Part shown: in pieces, positions 51,546 through 64,000 of the stretch
Layout of the letters: each line of letters begins with the position of its first letter
Position numbering within the stretch: the stretch's first letter is position 1
Made by a program: the position numbers and the translations under genes
The notes under the pieces: model-generated
What the model was told of the DNA's origin: nothing
Database searches by the model: none
The model's input: the letters and a program-made list of their open reading frames with translations, nothing else
From: Laguncularia racemosa
Taxonomy: Eukaryota; Streptophyta; Magnoliopsida; Myrtales; Combretaceae
NCBI GenBank assembly: GCA_037954665.1
Contig: JBBMOL010000146.1
Coordinates: forward strand, 930,001-994,000
DNA length: 64,000 nt
Direction of reading: 5' to 3'

Positions 51546-54295
51546 GGGGAGGGAGGTAGAGAAGGGGCAATTCAAGTTAATAAAGAATTATTTTAGGATT
51601 TTCTTATGAAGGTAAATGAAAGACAAAGTGAAATTTAATTAAACGAAATGATAAGTTCTTGATGCACCTAGAATCATATTTATTGTCTAAGAGATTATAA
51701 ATTTGTCAAATGTTTGCACCTTATCAAAGGTTGAAAATATAAAGCAATGGCTTGTGGATAAACTTTCAAATTCTATGAGCCATAATTTCTTATGAAGAGA
51801 GAATGTAAAAACAAAGATCTTATTCATGAATGATAGTAGGATCCAATCAAGAATTATAAGTGTAAAGGAGTGATTATCATTATGGTGTAAGAAAAAAAAA
51901 AAGAATTTTGATCTTCAATTACTGTGATATATATGTTCCCCATGGAAGAATCTAAAAAACTAAATAAAGAGGAAAAGAAGAATTCCTCTTTCATATTTTT
52001 GTGCAAAAGCTAAGTCATTGGTTATTTAATTAGATCCATTTAAGCATTTATTTATTAAATTAACTATTATCAACCAATAAGAAATCACCAAAATTTTCTT
52101 ATCGCTCATTAACATAAATTGTAGAAACATAAAATGTATAAAAATCAAAACACATGCCACTTTTTTCGCAAAACTTAAAATATCCCAAAGTAAAAAATAT
52201 ATATATATATATATAAATATTAATTAAATTCAAAGGAATTAATTAAGTGGAATTAGGAGATTAAATTAAAATTTTGGAAGTGTAAACATGGTATTATTTG
52301 GCATGGGTAGAATAATGATTAGTCTAGGTTATACATTTTAAGGTTAACTATCTAAATTACCTATAAGTACTAAAAAGTGAAGGAAGAGGTATAAGGTTAA
52401 TTAACATTAATCAGTATTAGTAGCTAATAAGAGTTAGTATCTAAGGGTAAATATTTTCTAGAACTCTCATTTTCTTTCTCATTCATTCAATCACTCTCAT
52501 AAACATTAGCCTCTCAACTCTCCTTATCTCTCTCTTGTCTTCACCCTCTCTCTCCATTCCTCTCTTTCTATCTCAAACTCTCTCAAATCAATATTTGTCT
52601 TTACTACTGTCGAGTCTAATTTTTGAATTCCTATTCCTAATCCGATCTAGACTAGACCCTATGCTCATCTAATATAGATCATCGACTTAAGTTAGGAATT
52701 TCGTTTAATTTTTGGAGTCGCCACCCAACTGTTGTTGGGAAATATTGAATTAAGACTAAAGGAGCGGATTAGTCTTAATTTGGACCACTAGTCGTCGTTA
52801 TTTCCTCTTCTCGTTTTTGTGAGAAGAGAAAAAGGGAAAACCAGAGTTTCTAAGTCCGGAGGCTAACTTATTAAAACCTTTACGGTTACCACCTAATCTC
52901 CTAAAATTGTTCCTCTTTAGAAATGTGTTTTATTGTGTTTCTGTTACTTTTTATTATGTTTTTGAATTATTTTAAGAAAAGGATTTTTCATTAATTTTTA
53001 TGGGTTGACCCGAATGGGTGCCTACGTACCTGCTATTCAAGATCAAACAAGCCGTAGTTCGCTTTTCTGAAAACTTTAAGTTTGTTTGTGAATTTTAATT
53101 TTGAAATCTCTTTTGCTTTATGTTCTTACCATTTTTGGGATTTTTCTAAAAAATTCTAAACCTAAGCTTTAATCTGATTTTGAAAATGAATTTTAGGAAA
53201 AACATCAATTTTGGATTTATTTGAAGAAAAGGATTTTTCTAAGTGCTAAAACTCATTTTTTATGATTCTTTTATAATTTTTATAATTTTTTATGATTTTC
53301 TATAAATTTTTATGATTTTTTATGATTTTTGTGATTTTTGTGAAAATTTTTATCTTAAGTTAATATTTATCCTATTTTGAAATCTAAAATTTTATTGTTA
53401 TTTTTCCTAATATTTTTCATTATTTTTCTACATTTTATTATTCATTATTATTTTTTTATCTATCTATTTATTATTATTTTTCTACATTATTAAATTCTAG
53501 AAAAATCTAATTTCTACATTTTTCTATTTATTAAAAATAAAACATAAACAAACAAATAAATAAATAAATAACTAAATAACAAATAATAAACAAATTAATT
53601 AATTCAGAATAAATAAATAAAAAAATAAATTAATAATAAAAAAATCCGGAAAATCCGACTTACCTGGATCCGGGTCGGTGCGCGGGTCGGGTCGGATCGA
53701 TCGGACATGGCGGCGGGGAAGGCTCGTTCACGGCGTTCCGGTAGCCTTTTGCAGCGGGTGAGGTGTCGAATCTTAGCTTCTTGAGGTTGCTGAATCTAAT
53801 GGTGGCGGTGGTTTGCTCCCAGATCACCTCCTGGTGGTGGTTCAACTCCGGCCGGTGCTTCGCAGTTTTGGGTCTCCTCCGATGCTCTCCGATTTGCACT
53901 CTTTCCTCACTTTCTCTCAATTCTGATTCATGTTTCGGCTTCCTTTACTCCTCCTCTATTTATAGGCGTCCGGAAACCCTCTTGGATAAGCTCAGATCGA
54001 CCGATTTGGATAAATCCGAATTTCTTCCGTTTTTAGATTTGATTTTATCCCGGCGATTTGATGTTGATCTCTTGTTTTTCTTTGATTTATCTTATGGATT
54101 CGGCTTTATCTTGACAATAATCTAGAAGATTTGAAAAAAAATGATCGATTCCACCTTCGTCGGACTTGCTCCGAGTTCTCCTCGCGTCTGTCCGGGTGAG
54201 GAAGACGATCACGCGCAACACGCGTGATTTTCTTCGGCCAATCACACGTTACCACGTGGCAGCTCCAGGCGAAAGGAAAGAAAAAATTGCATCGA

Positions 54296-54377
54296 GTGCA
54301 GGGGGGAAGATTCGAACTCGCGACCTCCAAGCCTCCCACACGTTCCCAGCGCACGCACGAACCAGCTGAGCTGGCCC
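54296..54377 (-). ncRNA. tRNA-like stretch (A-box and B-box motifs) inside solo LTR 1
   Basis: On the minus strand, CCAGCTCAGCTGGTTCGTGC resembles a tRNA D-arm/A-box. About 40 bp later, GCGAGTTCGAATCTTCC resembles a T-arm/B-box (GGTTCGANTCC). The spacing and the 82-nt length suit a tRNA-derived or SINE-head sequence. It is not a credible tRNA gene, because acceptor-stem pairing and an anticodon arm are not evident. Confidence 0.45.
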
Positions 54378-54590
54378 AATTTCTCTATTTTCTTTATATC
54401 GCAAATTGCATATATGCAATGCGATTTTTTCCATTTTTTGTATTTTTTGTATTTTTTGAAATTTCAAAAATTTATAAAAATTATTCGTCCCTTATTATTA
54501 CTATTTCTGAAATCATTTTTCAAAATTGATGTGTTTTCCTATTTATTTTTATTTTTTGAATATATTTTATTATTTTTGCTAAATTAGAGG

Positions 54591-54620
54591 AAAATTGGGA
54601 AAAATTGGGAAAAATTGGGA
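54591..54620. repeat. Three tandem copies of AAAATTGGGA
   Basis: A perfect 10-bp repeat near the 3' end of solo LTR 1. Confidence 0.9.
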
Positions 54621-54689
54621 AAAAATTAAAAATTGATTATTTTTTAGTATTATTGATTCCTAGGGCAAAAATGAGGTGTTTACAACTAC

Positions 54690-57600
54690 ATTACATTTAC
54701 ACATCATTGAAAGTGAAATTGAAGTTTATTCGGGAAAGTAATTGATTTAGGTCAAGTTGAAGTTTGATTTTGGAGCTTAAATGATCTAATATCAAGTTAA
54801 TTATGGATTTATACAATGAATTAAATCAAGAAGTTAAAAAAAAAAAAAAGTGGAGTCCCATGCTTGTTGAAAACATATGTAGTTGTGAGAGTTTGAATTT
54901 AAATGTAGATTTTAGGTTTTATTAGTTAGAATCTTTTGATCTATATGTTAAAATATTTAGGTGTCTAATTGTTATTTTGCAAGGTAGAAGCTCTAATTAG
55001 GTGTTGAAGGTCATTGAAGCAAAGTAATGGTATTTAAGATTAAGATATGTTGTAGAGCATTATTTTATCTATAAGTTTTGTAAAGATACTAATAGGTAAT
55101 TTTGGGTTTATGAAGGTGATTTTGGAGTAGGAAGGTTAACCTTGAAGTTTAAGTGTTATTAGAAGGTTATAAGAGTAAAGAACAAGGTAAGTGCTCAATG
55201 ATTTGTTTAATTTAAAGTTTGAAGTGTGATTAATGTATGACTGAGGTGAAATTAGGTATGAATGTAAGTATGTATGGGTGTATATGAGGAATGTTTGATT
55301 TAATGAATTGTTATGTTTTGGTCTTGAATAATTAATTGAAGTCATAATGGAAGTAGATTAATGTTTGTAGAACTAATTTGATGAATATGAAGAGTACATG
55401 ATGTCATGGGGTTTGATTATGTAATTGAGAATATTCTTGATTAATTTTGCTAAATTAATGGTAAGAAATGTGTAATTGATGTTTTGATAGGAAATATAGT
55501 TAATTGGAATGTGTTGTTGGAAGAAAGTGAATGATTCGGAGATAATCATGTGATGGCAAATTGTGTAATGTTAAATGGGTGTTTAGAATATTAAAAATAA
55601 TGTTTTCAGGATTTAGGGTGAGTGTTAATTGGTGGAATTTAATTTAGGAATGATAATAAGAAGTAAGGATTTGGAATGATGAGATTGGTAAAGTAATAAG
55701 TAATAAATGGATGGGTTGAGGTTTAATTCATTTCTAGAAAATAATATGGAAAAATGGGTTGTTAATTTGATGCTAAATGGAGTTTAAGTATTGAATTTAA
55801 AAGGGGGAAGAGATTTAAAAGATTTTGGCTTTTAGTTTGGAGTGATTTAAAGTTAAAATGAGTAAGATGTGATGTTTTGAAGTTTCAATTCATAACTGGA
55901 ATTTGAAAATAGATAAAGAATGTTTAATCTATATAAAATCTAGAAAATCTTGAAGAAAATGATAGAGAAATGAATTAGGAATACAATGGCTTTAGTTTGA
56001 CATGATTTGAAGTTGTAATGATCGAGATATGCTTGATTTAGTGAGGCATGTGCATGAAACCGAAATTTGGAAATTTGTTAATTAATACTAAATTGTAGGT
56101 GATTTAATGAAATTTGAATGTTGAGTAATATGAATGATAAATCTGGAAATTTCACAATTTAATGTTCATCTTTTAGTATGTTTGATGCATAATGGTGATT
56201 GACTCATTAATAGAAACTATTTAAGCGAGTTAATTCACTACTTGACTCACTAAGTTGCATTTAAATGCCTTGAATATGTTCTTGTGTTCTTCATAATATC
56301 TAAACAATTTGTTGTGAAATTTAAGCTTGTTCCAAATTCTTTAACTAAAATCATTAAAAACGCATTTTCTGATGAATTATGAGATAATCACTGTTTTATG
56401 TTAAGATTTACTTCAAGATTGGATTTTTACAAAGTGTTTTATTATAATTAAAACCATTTTCACCCAACATGTGATTAAAATTTTGGGTCAGTAATGTTTC
56501 AAGAATGTGTTTGATCTTCATAAACATGCTGATCAATGTTAAAATTTGTTTATGGGTTTAAATTAGAAAATTAGTTTAAATTATAACATTGGACTTAAAA
56601 ACACAAAACACACATAATGACATATAAACCTTTATAATGAATAACTTATTTAGGGAATAATAAAAGGAATTAGGCCATCCCCTGTGAGAAGACTCAATTG
56701 GTCTAAACCTGGTTCACACGAATCAAACATGTTCCCTCTCGACCGATTCACCAGATCAGTCCAAATTAAAATATAAGAAAAATAAAAAAAAAATTAAAAT
56801 GTAATAATAAATTAAAATAAAAAATGTATTAATTAATTAAATATTAAAATAAAATAAATTAGGTGCAAACCCCTTAAAGATGAACTAAATCCAATTATCC
56901 CTAATTGGTTCAATCTTATCCTAATCAATTCACAACTTTTGATTTGGTTCAATTAACAAGCCGATTTGCTAACTAATTAAAGGAAATATAGGAATAATAA
57001 TCAAACTAAAATAGTGGACTTATCTAGAATCTCTATGTAAGTCTACTAGCCTAAATGGGTATTATACTTATTTGTGTACTCTGTTGATACCCATGAGCTT
57101 AATTAGTTGTTAAATATAATTGAATCAATAATTATATTAAATAAGTTAATTATATGCTAAAACTAATTAATAATTATGTTTTAATTGCATGTTACCTTCT
57201 AATTGAGTTGGTAGATTAACAAATTGAACATCGTCTTGTAGCTTTATCTTTCCAGGTACCAAATAGTTACGTGTTGCATGCTAGAATTAGGGAAACTAAA
57301 ATGAATTAATACTTAAACTTGGCCTAAGTTTCTATAATGCTGATTGTGTGTGGTCACTCGATCCAGAGGGTAACACCCTTAGACTAGGTTTTGGGCTATA
57401 GTTTAAAATTCTTAAAAAATATGGTAGTTAGGTGCTTGAGCTACAAAAGTGGTGTAGCAAGTGATCAATTGGGTTAGTATTCGCACGAAGTGATTATGGA
57501 AGTGAAAAGAAGTTGACCAAAACACCATACAAAGTGTGGGTCTTGTACAAAATGGTAGGAATGAACTACGACCATGGTGGTATGCCTAGTGTTTAGAGCA

Positions 57601-59369
57601 AATGCCCAAATGAGATTACTTAATATTTGTTGATGGTTTCGGTTATTGGTTATGGTTTCAATCATGGTAGCTCAATATGCCATGATAGGCCCTTGATACC
57701 TATCGAGTATGGTCAAAGCCCTTTCGTTTTCAAGAGTGTTCGAAGCCATGAGTACTCTCGTATTGCATGTTTTGCTTTAATTTAAATAACTTAATGAATT
57801 TGTGCTAATGCATTAGGTTTAGGTTTGCATGATATGCGAGAATATGCTTGGCTATTTTGTATTAAGTCCTTGTAGCTCATTCCCTATTTTCCTTTTTAGG
57901 TGTTGAAAAGTTTACTGATAGTATATGAATTGAATATGGGTCAGCCATAACTTTAGGGATTGGGGTATCACTAGTTGAAGAGTTTTGATGATAGTTGTTA
58001 CTTCTTCCAATATAAAAGGACTTTATAAAATCTATAAATACTGGATTTTTATGAATTTTATAAAGAAATTACTTTTCTAGTCAATATCAATAACTGTTTT
58101 CAAACCTTTATGGTTTTCTAAAACATTTTTAAATAATAAAGAATTTTCCAAAACAAATTAATGATTTTAATAATTAAAAATTGGTTTAAAAACCCACTAT
58201 TTGTGTAATAAGCCTTAGCATATTCTATTTAAGTTGGCATACATGGCGAGCTCATTGTTCCTAAGATTTTGGGGCGTAACACAAGTACCAAAAAATAAGT
58301 CATGATTTTGTAATTTTCCCTTTTATTAATTATTTAACCAAGATTAGTTATTTTCTTGTCATGTTTCCTAAATTTTATTTATCATCTAATAAGATAGTTT
58401 TAATTTGGTGAATTCACAATTATAAAACTTAGATCAAAGTTATGGGATTTCATATGAGCTTGTTTAAATAAAAAATTATCTTAAAAGTTGAAATTGAATT
58501 ACAAATTTAGTGTTTTATTATTAGATTTTAGTAAAAATTAAGTTGTGATTGTGGGGTTTCATTTTGTTTCAAAATTCAATTTACATAATTTAAATATTTA
58601 GGACTTTGTCATATTATAGTTTGTCAAGCCCCATGCAGCTAAATTGTAAAAGTCTCATTATGCATACTAATGAATATTGATAGCATAAGTCCCTTAGCTA
58701 CCGTTATACCATTAATATATATAAGGCTTCATAATTAGAGTGGTAGCATAAATGGAAGTAATCCATAACCCCAAAGAATAATGTATCACGCAATAAAGTT
58801 TACTTATTATAGTAACTCAAGTCTTTTACAACTCTTTAGAGATATAAACACTAGTCTCAACTCAACAGATTGATCCTCACTTAGAACACCTTTCACCAAA
58901 CCCAAGGTTATAAAATGGATTTCCCTATGTCCCTTCTATACCTATTTTAGACTTTCCTCTTGATAGCCTCTAACCCATACTGCAACCTCCTCTCTTGTCA
59001 CTTAGTTCGATAAGGTTAGAGAAAGGAAACTCCTATGTCCTTACCAAATGAGTGGTGTTTTAGTGAAAGCAACTATGCAATCAATGCAATGTATGATCGG
59101 CTAACCTATTACGTATGTTGCATGTGTACAAGCAACTAACTATAACTACAAGCAATATCATGACTTATAATCCCTTTTTAACACAATAAAATTGTTGTGA
59201 AGCAAGCTAACTTACCTGGCTTATAGATTGCTTTACAATATTTTGATAATCACAAATATCCTATAAAATTTAATTAAACTAATGTTAAAGGGATGGGAAG
59301 ACCCTATAGGTCATTTTTTGTTTATTTAAAGTAAAGATTACTACATTTCTTAGGACAATGTTAGTTTGA
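54690..59369. other. AT-rich interval between the two solo LTRs, no gene seen
   Basis: This 4.7-kb interval has no primer-binding site, polypurine tract or retroelement protein blocks in any frame that I could recognise. Text such as 'gagggtaacacccttagac' (57366-57384) and 'ggggcgtaacac' (58272) suggests old LTR debris of another family. Confidence 0.5.
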
Positions 59370-60120
59370 TGTCGAGTTTAGTTTTTAACTATTTTCCTTA
59401 ATTTTAATCTATATTAAATCCTACTCATTTAATATACATTACTCGATTAAATTAAGAAAAATTAGTTTTAAAAAGAAGTTGACACTAACCTAAGTTGGAA
59501 AATAATAACGAGTTAAGGTTAACTAAGTGGATTAACTTTAATTAGCTACTAGTTTATGAATTTTTTTAAGAAAAATATTAACTAGAGATTGTTAGGTTCC
59601 GAGGCTAATTTTTTAAAACATAAACAATTACCATGTAAGATTTTCAAAAAATTTTACTAAAAGGCTTTTATATTCCTATCTTATATTTTCCATGTATTTG
59701 TTATTTTTTACAATTATATATTTTATATTTTTCTAAGGTTATATATGTATGCTAATTTTCCTAAAAAAAAAGAAAAACCTAAAATTTTTATCTTATTTTG
59801 GTTGCCTCGAAGGTGCCTATGTTCCCCACTAGCCGAAATCAAACTATTTGTAGTTCGCTTTTCTTTTATAAAATTTTAGTTTGTTGATCGATTTTATTTA
59901 ATAAGTGTCGGGTTAACATTATTTAATCAAATTAAATTTTTATTTAAAAAAAAAACCTGAATGACTAAGGTTGTGATGTGATAATTTAAAAAAAAATCTT
60001 AAGATAACTTAAGTTTGGAAAAAGTACCTTATTAATTTTATTATTTTATTTAAAAAAAAATCTACGTGATAAAATCCTAAAATATCATATTTTGATTAAA
60101 GCTCTTTTTTTATCATGTTT

Positions 60121-60142
60121 TATTATTATTATTATTATTATT
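60121..60142. repeat. (ATT)n microsatellite
   Basis: A trinucleotide run within solo LTR 2. Confidence 0.9.
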
Positions 60143-61524
60143 TCTTTATATTTTTATTTTATTCCTAAAATTCTTATTTATATAAATAATTTCTAGTTAT
60201 TTTTATTATTATATTATATTTTTTATTTTATATTTTTATCACTAAAATGATTCGCCGTCAAGTGGTGGTATATACCACGACAACTCGATGGGTACTCATT
60301 TCTATCTTGAACATATCAATTATTATACTAAAAAACTAGGAGGCAAAATAACTAAAACAAAGTTTTAAATTTGTTTATTGTTATATGTCTTCCTATTATC
60401 ATTTTTTACTAATTGTTATTATTATTATTCTTTATTTTTTTTACTTTTATTTTGTATTACTTATAAGCCAAATAAATAACAATAATAAAAAGGAAAACAA
60501 AAAATAATGAAAATAAGAATATATCAACTAGGTGCAGGTTACATGTGAGTCGAGCGTGGGTTAGATGTAGGTTCCTCACATGCGCAGCACCTACAGACGC
60601 CGGAGATGATGACTGTGATGGCGAGGAGGGGGTTTAGGCGGCTTTGGACATCATCAGCAATAGCAGATGAGTCGGCCTTAGGGTTTTTGAGGGTGTAGAG
60701 CACGCATTTAATGGTGGTTTGTGTGAAAGGGGGCCTAGGGCGATGGTTTGAAGGTGGCTGACAGGGTAGCTATGGTGGTTTTCTTAATTTGTCTAAACTA
60801 TGTGTTGTTGAGTGTAAAAGTGAAGCTTTTCTGAATCCTCAAGCGGCAAAGAGTCCTCCAGTACCCATGATTAACTCCAACGTAGTGTATAATGTGAACT
60901 ATCCTAAAGAGAAGGTGGATCATGGGTTTAGGAATTCCTAGAGAGAGAAAGCGCTTCATCGAAGCTATGGAGTGCCTGTTGTGTGATTCTATTATTATTA
61001 TTATTTTTGAGCTTTTCACAATGAGTTTTATTTATAGGCATCAATGGATGAGCTATATAAGCTTTGTTTCAATACATATTAGATTTAGGGTTGAAAATAA
61101 ATAAACCCTAATTTAACCAATTTTAGTTTTTTTTTTTACCTAAATCTTTATGTATTAACCCACTAATTCATTAAAATATCGGATAAAAACACATTTCTTT
61201 TTCTTGGATTTTCCTACATTTTTCTTTCCTTGTTCCTCTCGACAGTGTCTAGTTTGAATGAAGAAAACAAACATGTGCTTCACACATGACTTGCTTCAGC
61301 TAACTAGATGTTGCCACATGGTAGTGCATTGCAAAAAAATAAGAAAGCATTAAGAGCCTTCCCACACGCACACTGAGTGAAGACACAGATTAGTTGGGCT
61401 TTTGTTTTTTTCAATTTGTTATTGCAAACAAAATGCATTTTAATTATCCTCCTAAGCCATGTCTCTCCTAATTAAAGTGCCCGGATTTGATTTAAAGACC
61501 CTCTTTTCTAGTTTTTTCTTTAAA

Positions 61525-61547
61525 ATATATATATATATATATATATA
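61525..61547. repeat. (AT)n microsatellite
   Basis: A dinucleotide run near the end of solo LTR 2. Confidence 0.9.
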
Positions 61548-61697
61548 GATTTTTTTATATTATACATCATTATTCTTTTATCTTTTTATTTCCCATGTTT
61601 TTCTATGGTCTTATCTTTTACTCATTTATTCAATTTGTAAACCTAGCCTTATTTTAATCAACATAAAAGGAGGCAAAAATGGGGTATCTACATTTAA

Positions 61698-64000
61698 TAT
61701 ATAATTAAAAGGTTAGGAAGAAGATGCTGTATGAGAATATGTAGAAAGCTTATTATATTTTACTCAATTGTTTTGTAAATCTTAATATAGTAGTTATAAT
61801 AGTGCTAAAATATCCTCTTGTTGATTAATACTTTCAATTTTAGAATCACAACTTGTTGAATTTCTTTAAGATAATGAAAATAGAAGGTCATTGTCATATG
61901 AGATAACAAGTTTATTGTATATGTAAATATAATGGTTTGTAGGATAATTATAAAATAAATGCCATTTGATTCAATATTTAAGTAAAGGTGTTAAGACTTG
62001 AGGCAAAAAGGGAAAATAAATTATTCTTATGTCTGTAATGACTCAACATAAAGCTATTTATAAGGGCTTAAATATGGAAATTTGTATAAAGTAATATTAA
62101 CTTAATCGTAAGGGTGACTTCAATTAGAGTAATATAAAAGATAAACAAAGAGAGTTGAAAAATGAGTATCTAATATAGGTTTTCATAAATATATAGTCAA
62201 AATCGGTCATATTTAATGAGAAATGAAAATTTGGTATTTTTCTAAAAATTAATTAATTAATCATTATGTTGCTAATTTACTTGAAAATAAGCCTAAAAAT
62301 GCAAAATAAATAAAAAATACTTAAACAAATAATAGCAAAGGAACCAGAATATTACAATTAACTTCAAATTTTATATTTTAAAATATGGTGATTCAAAATG
62401 GACCATAACTAGGATTTTCTAATTTTTCCCTAAAGCTAGTAAATTACCTAACATAATATCAAAATTTGCAAAAACTACTAAAAAAAAAAAAACTAAAGCT
62501 AGGAAATTAAATCCAAATAAAACAACACACTATAGTAAGGAGATATGGGACTTATAGATGTAAGACCTGATGAAATAGTGATAGAATAATAATAATATAA
62601 GAAAACCAAATTGAAACACACCCGATCACCTAAACCACCACTCTAACCAAAGTGTCAACCGACCTCAAGAGGAGCGGAAAGCCTGAGGAATCACCTCTTG
62701 TCAACAAATGGGGGCAAACAACTTAAAGTAGAGGTGTATAGAAGTGGCAAGCAGTATATATAGGTGTTGAACTTTCTTTAAAATATTATTTTTTTTTCTA
62801 TAGAGGGTGAAAAATTATGAAAAAAAATTCAAGTGTTACCATCTATGTTGACACATGTCATGTTAAAATTTCATGATTTTTGGACATATGTGTGGTTTTT
62901 AGTAGATTTTTTTTTTACTAAAAATATGAGATATTCCAACATTATTTTGATTTTGTAAATTATTAATTAATCAATTCTTTACTTTTTCTTACTTTTCAGG
63001 GATATTTATATTATGTCCTAACATGTTCTTGTCATGTGTAGGTTATTTGATAATTACTTAGCCATTTAAGGCGTATTTTATTAATTTTGTTATAAGTGTC
63101 CTTATTTTATTAGTAGACATATTTAAATTCTCTCATTATTATGTCTTTCATGTGTTAGGCATACGTTATTTTCATGCTTTTTACATTTTCTTATTTACCT
63201 AGTTACTATCTTACCTTTCTTTATTATAATTTTACTAATCATTATTATGTTTTGCTTTTTACTACTTATTCTTACCTTTAGGGCCAATTTACTCTTTTAT
63301 TACTTTTGATCACTTTCATCTTTGGTAAATGTCAAACTATTTAACTTTTATCTATAGTAAATGGTTATTTTGTTATTTCTTTAGCTATTATAGGAATTTC
63401 CTTATTAAAAACCTATTATTATTTCTTTAGAGTTTAAGTGATGAACTTATTATGATCTAGGGTAGATTCCTAGTCTATTATATTTATATTATTCTTCTTA
63501 TTAGCTAGATTAATTTCTACTGTCAATTGATTCATTTTTTGCCTAACTAGCATTTTTAGTTTCATAAGTACAAATATGTTTAATTGGTTAGTAATTTCAA
63601 TTGACTTTCTATATCCCAAGGTCAATTAAAATTTAGTGTTGGTGATATTAAAAAGTTGAATATTTCGGGTCATTGCACCAAGAATCGAAAATGAAAATCT
63701 ATAGGAATTTTAGTTTAATGTACCTATAATTGAGCATGTTGTTAGGCCACTCCTCCCATCGCAACAAGTAGTCTCTTGTTGGATTACATTGTGAGAGAGG
63801 ACCTAAGATTCCATTTGTAAAGTTTATAATCGATTTAGTGTTTATTCCCTTCTTGTAGTAGATTTCAAGAATCATTAAAATTCTCATTAACCATTTTATC
63901 AAAAGTCATAAATCAATTAAAGAGGAACTCAAGTAGATTCTAAGCACTCCTTAGATGAACTGTTGCCTTTAGAAGGAGAAATTTTAAATTTGATCATATG
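61698..64000. other. AT-rich terminal interval, no gene seen
   Basis: I found no recognisable domain or TE ends. The open frame at 63699-63902 (minus) has no family I recognise. Confidence 0.5.

Larger units (their letters stand above)
48990..52602. other. AT-rich intergenic stretch, no gene seen
   Basis: It contains simple and short tandem repeats: two perfect 19-bp copies at 50921-50958, a 63-bp two-copy repeat at 51422-51545 and an (AT)n run at 52197-52215. I see no protein-coding evidence. Confidence 0.6.
52608..54684 (+). mobile_element. Solo LTR 1 of a large (about 2.1 kb) LTR family
   Basis: It begins TGTCGAGTCTAATTTTTGAA and ends GAGGTGTTTACA, and a perfect 5-bp duplication ACTAC flanks it (52603-52607 and 54685-54689). 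No primer-binding site follows and no coding region is attached, so it is a solo LTR. It has a GC-rich island at about 53645-54370 in an otherwise AT-rich sequence. A related copy lies at 59370-61692. Confidence 0.85.
59370..61692 (+). mobile_element. Solo LTR 2 of the same family as solo LTR 1
   Basis: It begins TGTCGAGTTTAGTTTTTAAC and ends GGGGTATCTACA. The flanks TTTGA (59365-59369) and TTTAA (61693-61697) are a one-mismatch target duplication. It keeps the order of landmarks seen in solo LTR 1: 'ggttccgaggctaa', 'ggtgcctatgtt', 'gtagttcgcttttct' and a terminal 'caaaaatgggg'. It is 2323 bp and more diverged. Open frames inside are not gene-like. Confidence 0.8.

Noticed and set aside
54296..54377. 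A functional tRNA gene
   Set aside because: Only the A- and B-box-like parts are convincing; acceptor-stem pairing and an anticodon arm are not evident.
53660..54529. Several 80-120 codon frames on both strands in solo LTR 1
   Set aside because: The GC-rich island leaves frames open on both strands by chance; none has a recognised domain.
52608..61692. The two large LTRs as the 5' and 3' ends of a single element
   Set aside because: The first LTR has its own perfect ACTAC duplication on both sides, no primer-binding site follows it, and the outer flanks do not match each other.

Overview
This is a plant nuclear window, almost certainly from a eudicot. It is AT-rich, with one intron-split plant gene spread over about 25 kb, and most of the rest is transposable-element DNA in various states of decay. 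The species cannot be named from the sequence. No prokaryotic features, CRISPR array, rRNA or intact tRNA gene were seen.

The only host gene that can be supported is an XLG1-type extra-large GTP-binding protein on the minus strand. Its ATG is at 33281 and its stop at 7860. It has eight coding exons with GT-AG introns and predicts 983 residues. Exon 1 carries the long N-terminal region and the eight-cysteine motif; exons 2-8 carry the rest and the G-alpha-like domain. Intron 5 (9779-29106) is about 19.3 kb and has been filled by four retroelement groups: a Ty3/gypsy chromovirus-like element (10115-15272), a LINE (15928-21454), a decayed set of LTR-like repeats (21606-23942) and a Ty1/copia element (24066-29051). 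All are broken by stops and frameshifts. The gypsy and copia elements lie antisense to the gene, and the LINE lies in the same sense.

Left of the gene, 1-7180 is a cluster of mutually inverted degenerate repeat arms (arrangement A-B-A-B). It holds a 494-bp tandem duplication and a small TIR element at 1624-2481; the paralogous second junction of the cluster gives an empty site for that element.

Right of the gene, 34-43 kb holds a 4.4-kb hAT element (36930-41367, 8-bp target duplication, decayed transposase) inserted into the gag of an older minus-strand Ty3/gypsy relic. A second, very degenerate LINE on the plus strand occupies about 43690-48655 and is followed by a 292-bp MITE. Two solo LTRs of one large family (52608-54684 and 59370-61692) lie further right; the first has a perfect 5-bp target duplication and contains a tRNA-like stretch with A- and B-box-like motifs. 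The remaining DNA is AT-rich, and I see no gene in it.

No clearly novel biochemical system was found. The points most worth a second look are the TE-filled intron of XLG1, the substituted G4 motif in XLG1, the nested hAT/gypsy insertion and the tRNA-like block in the solo LTR.
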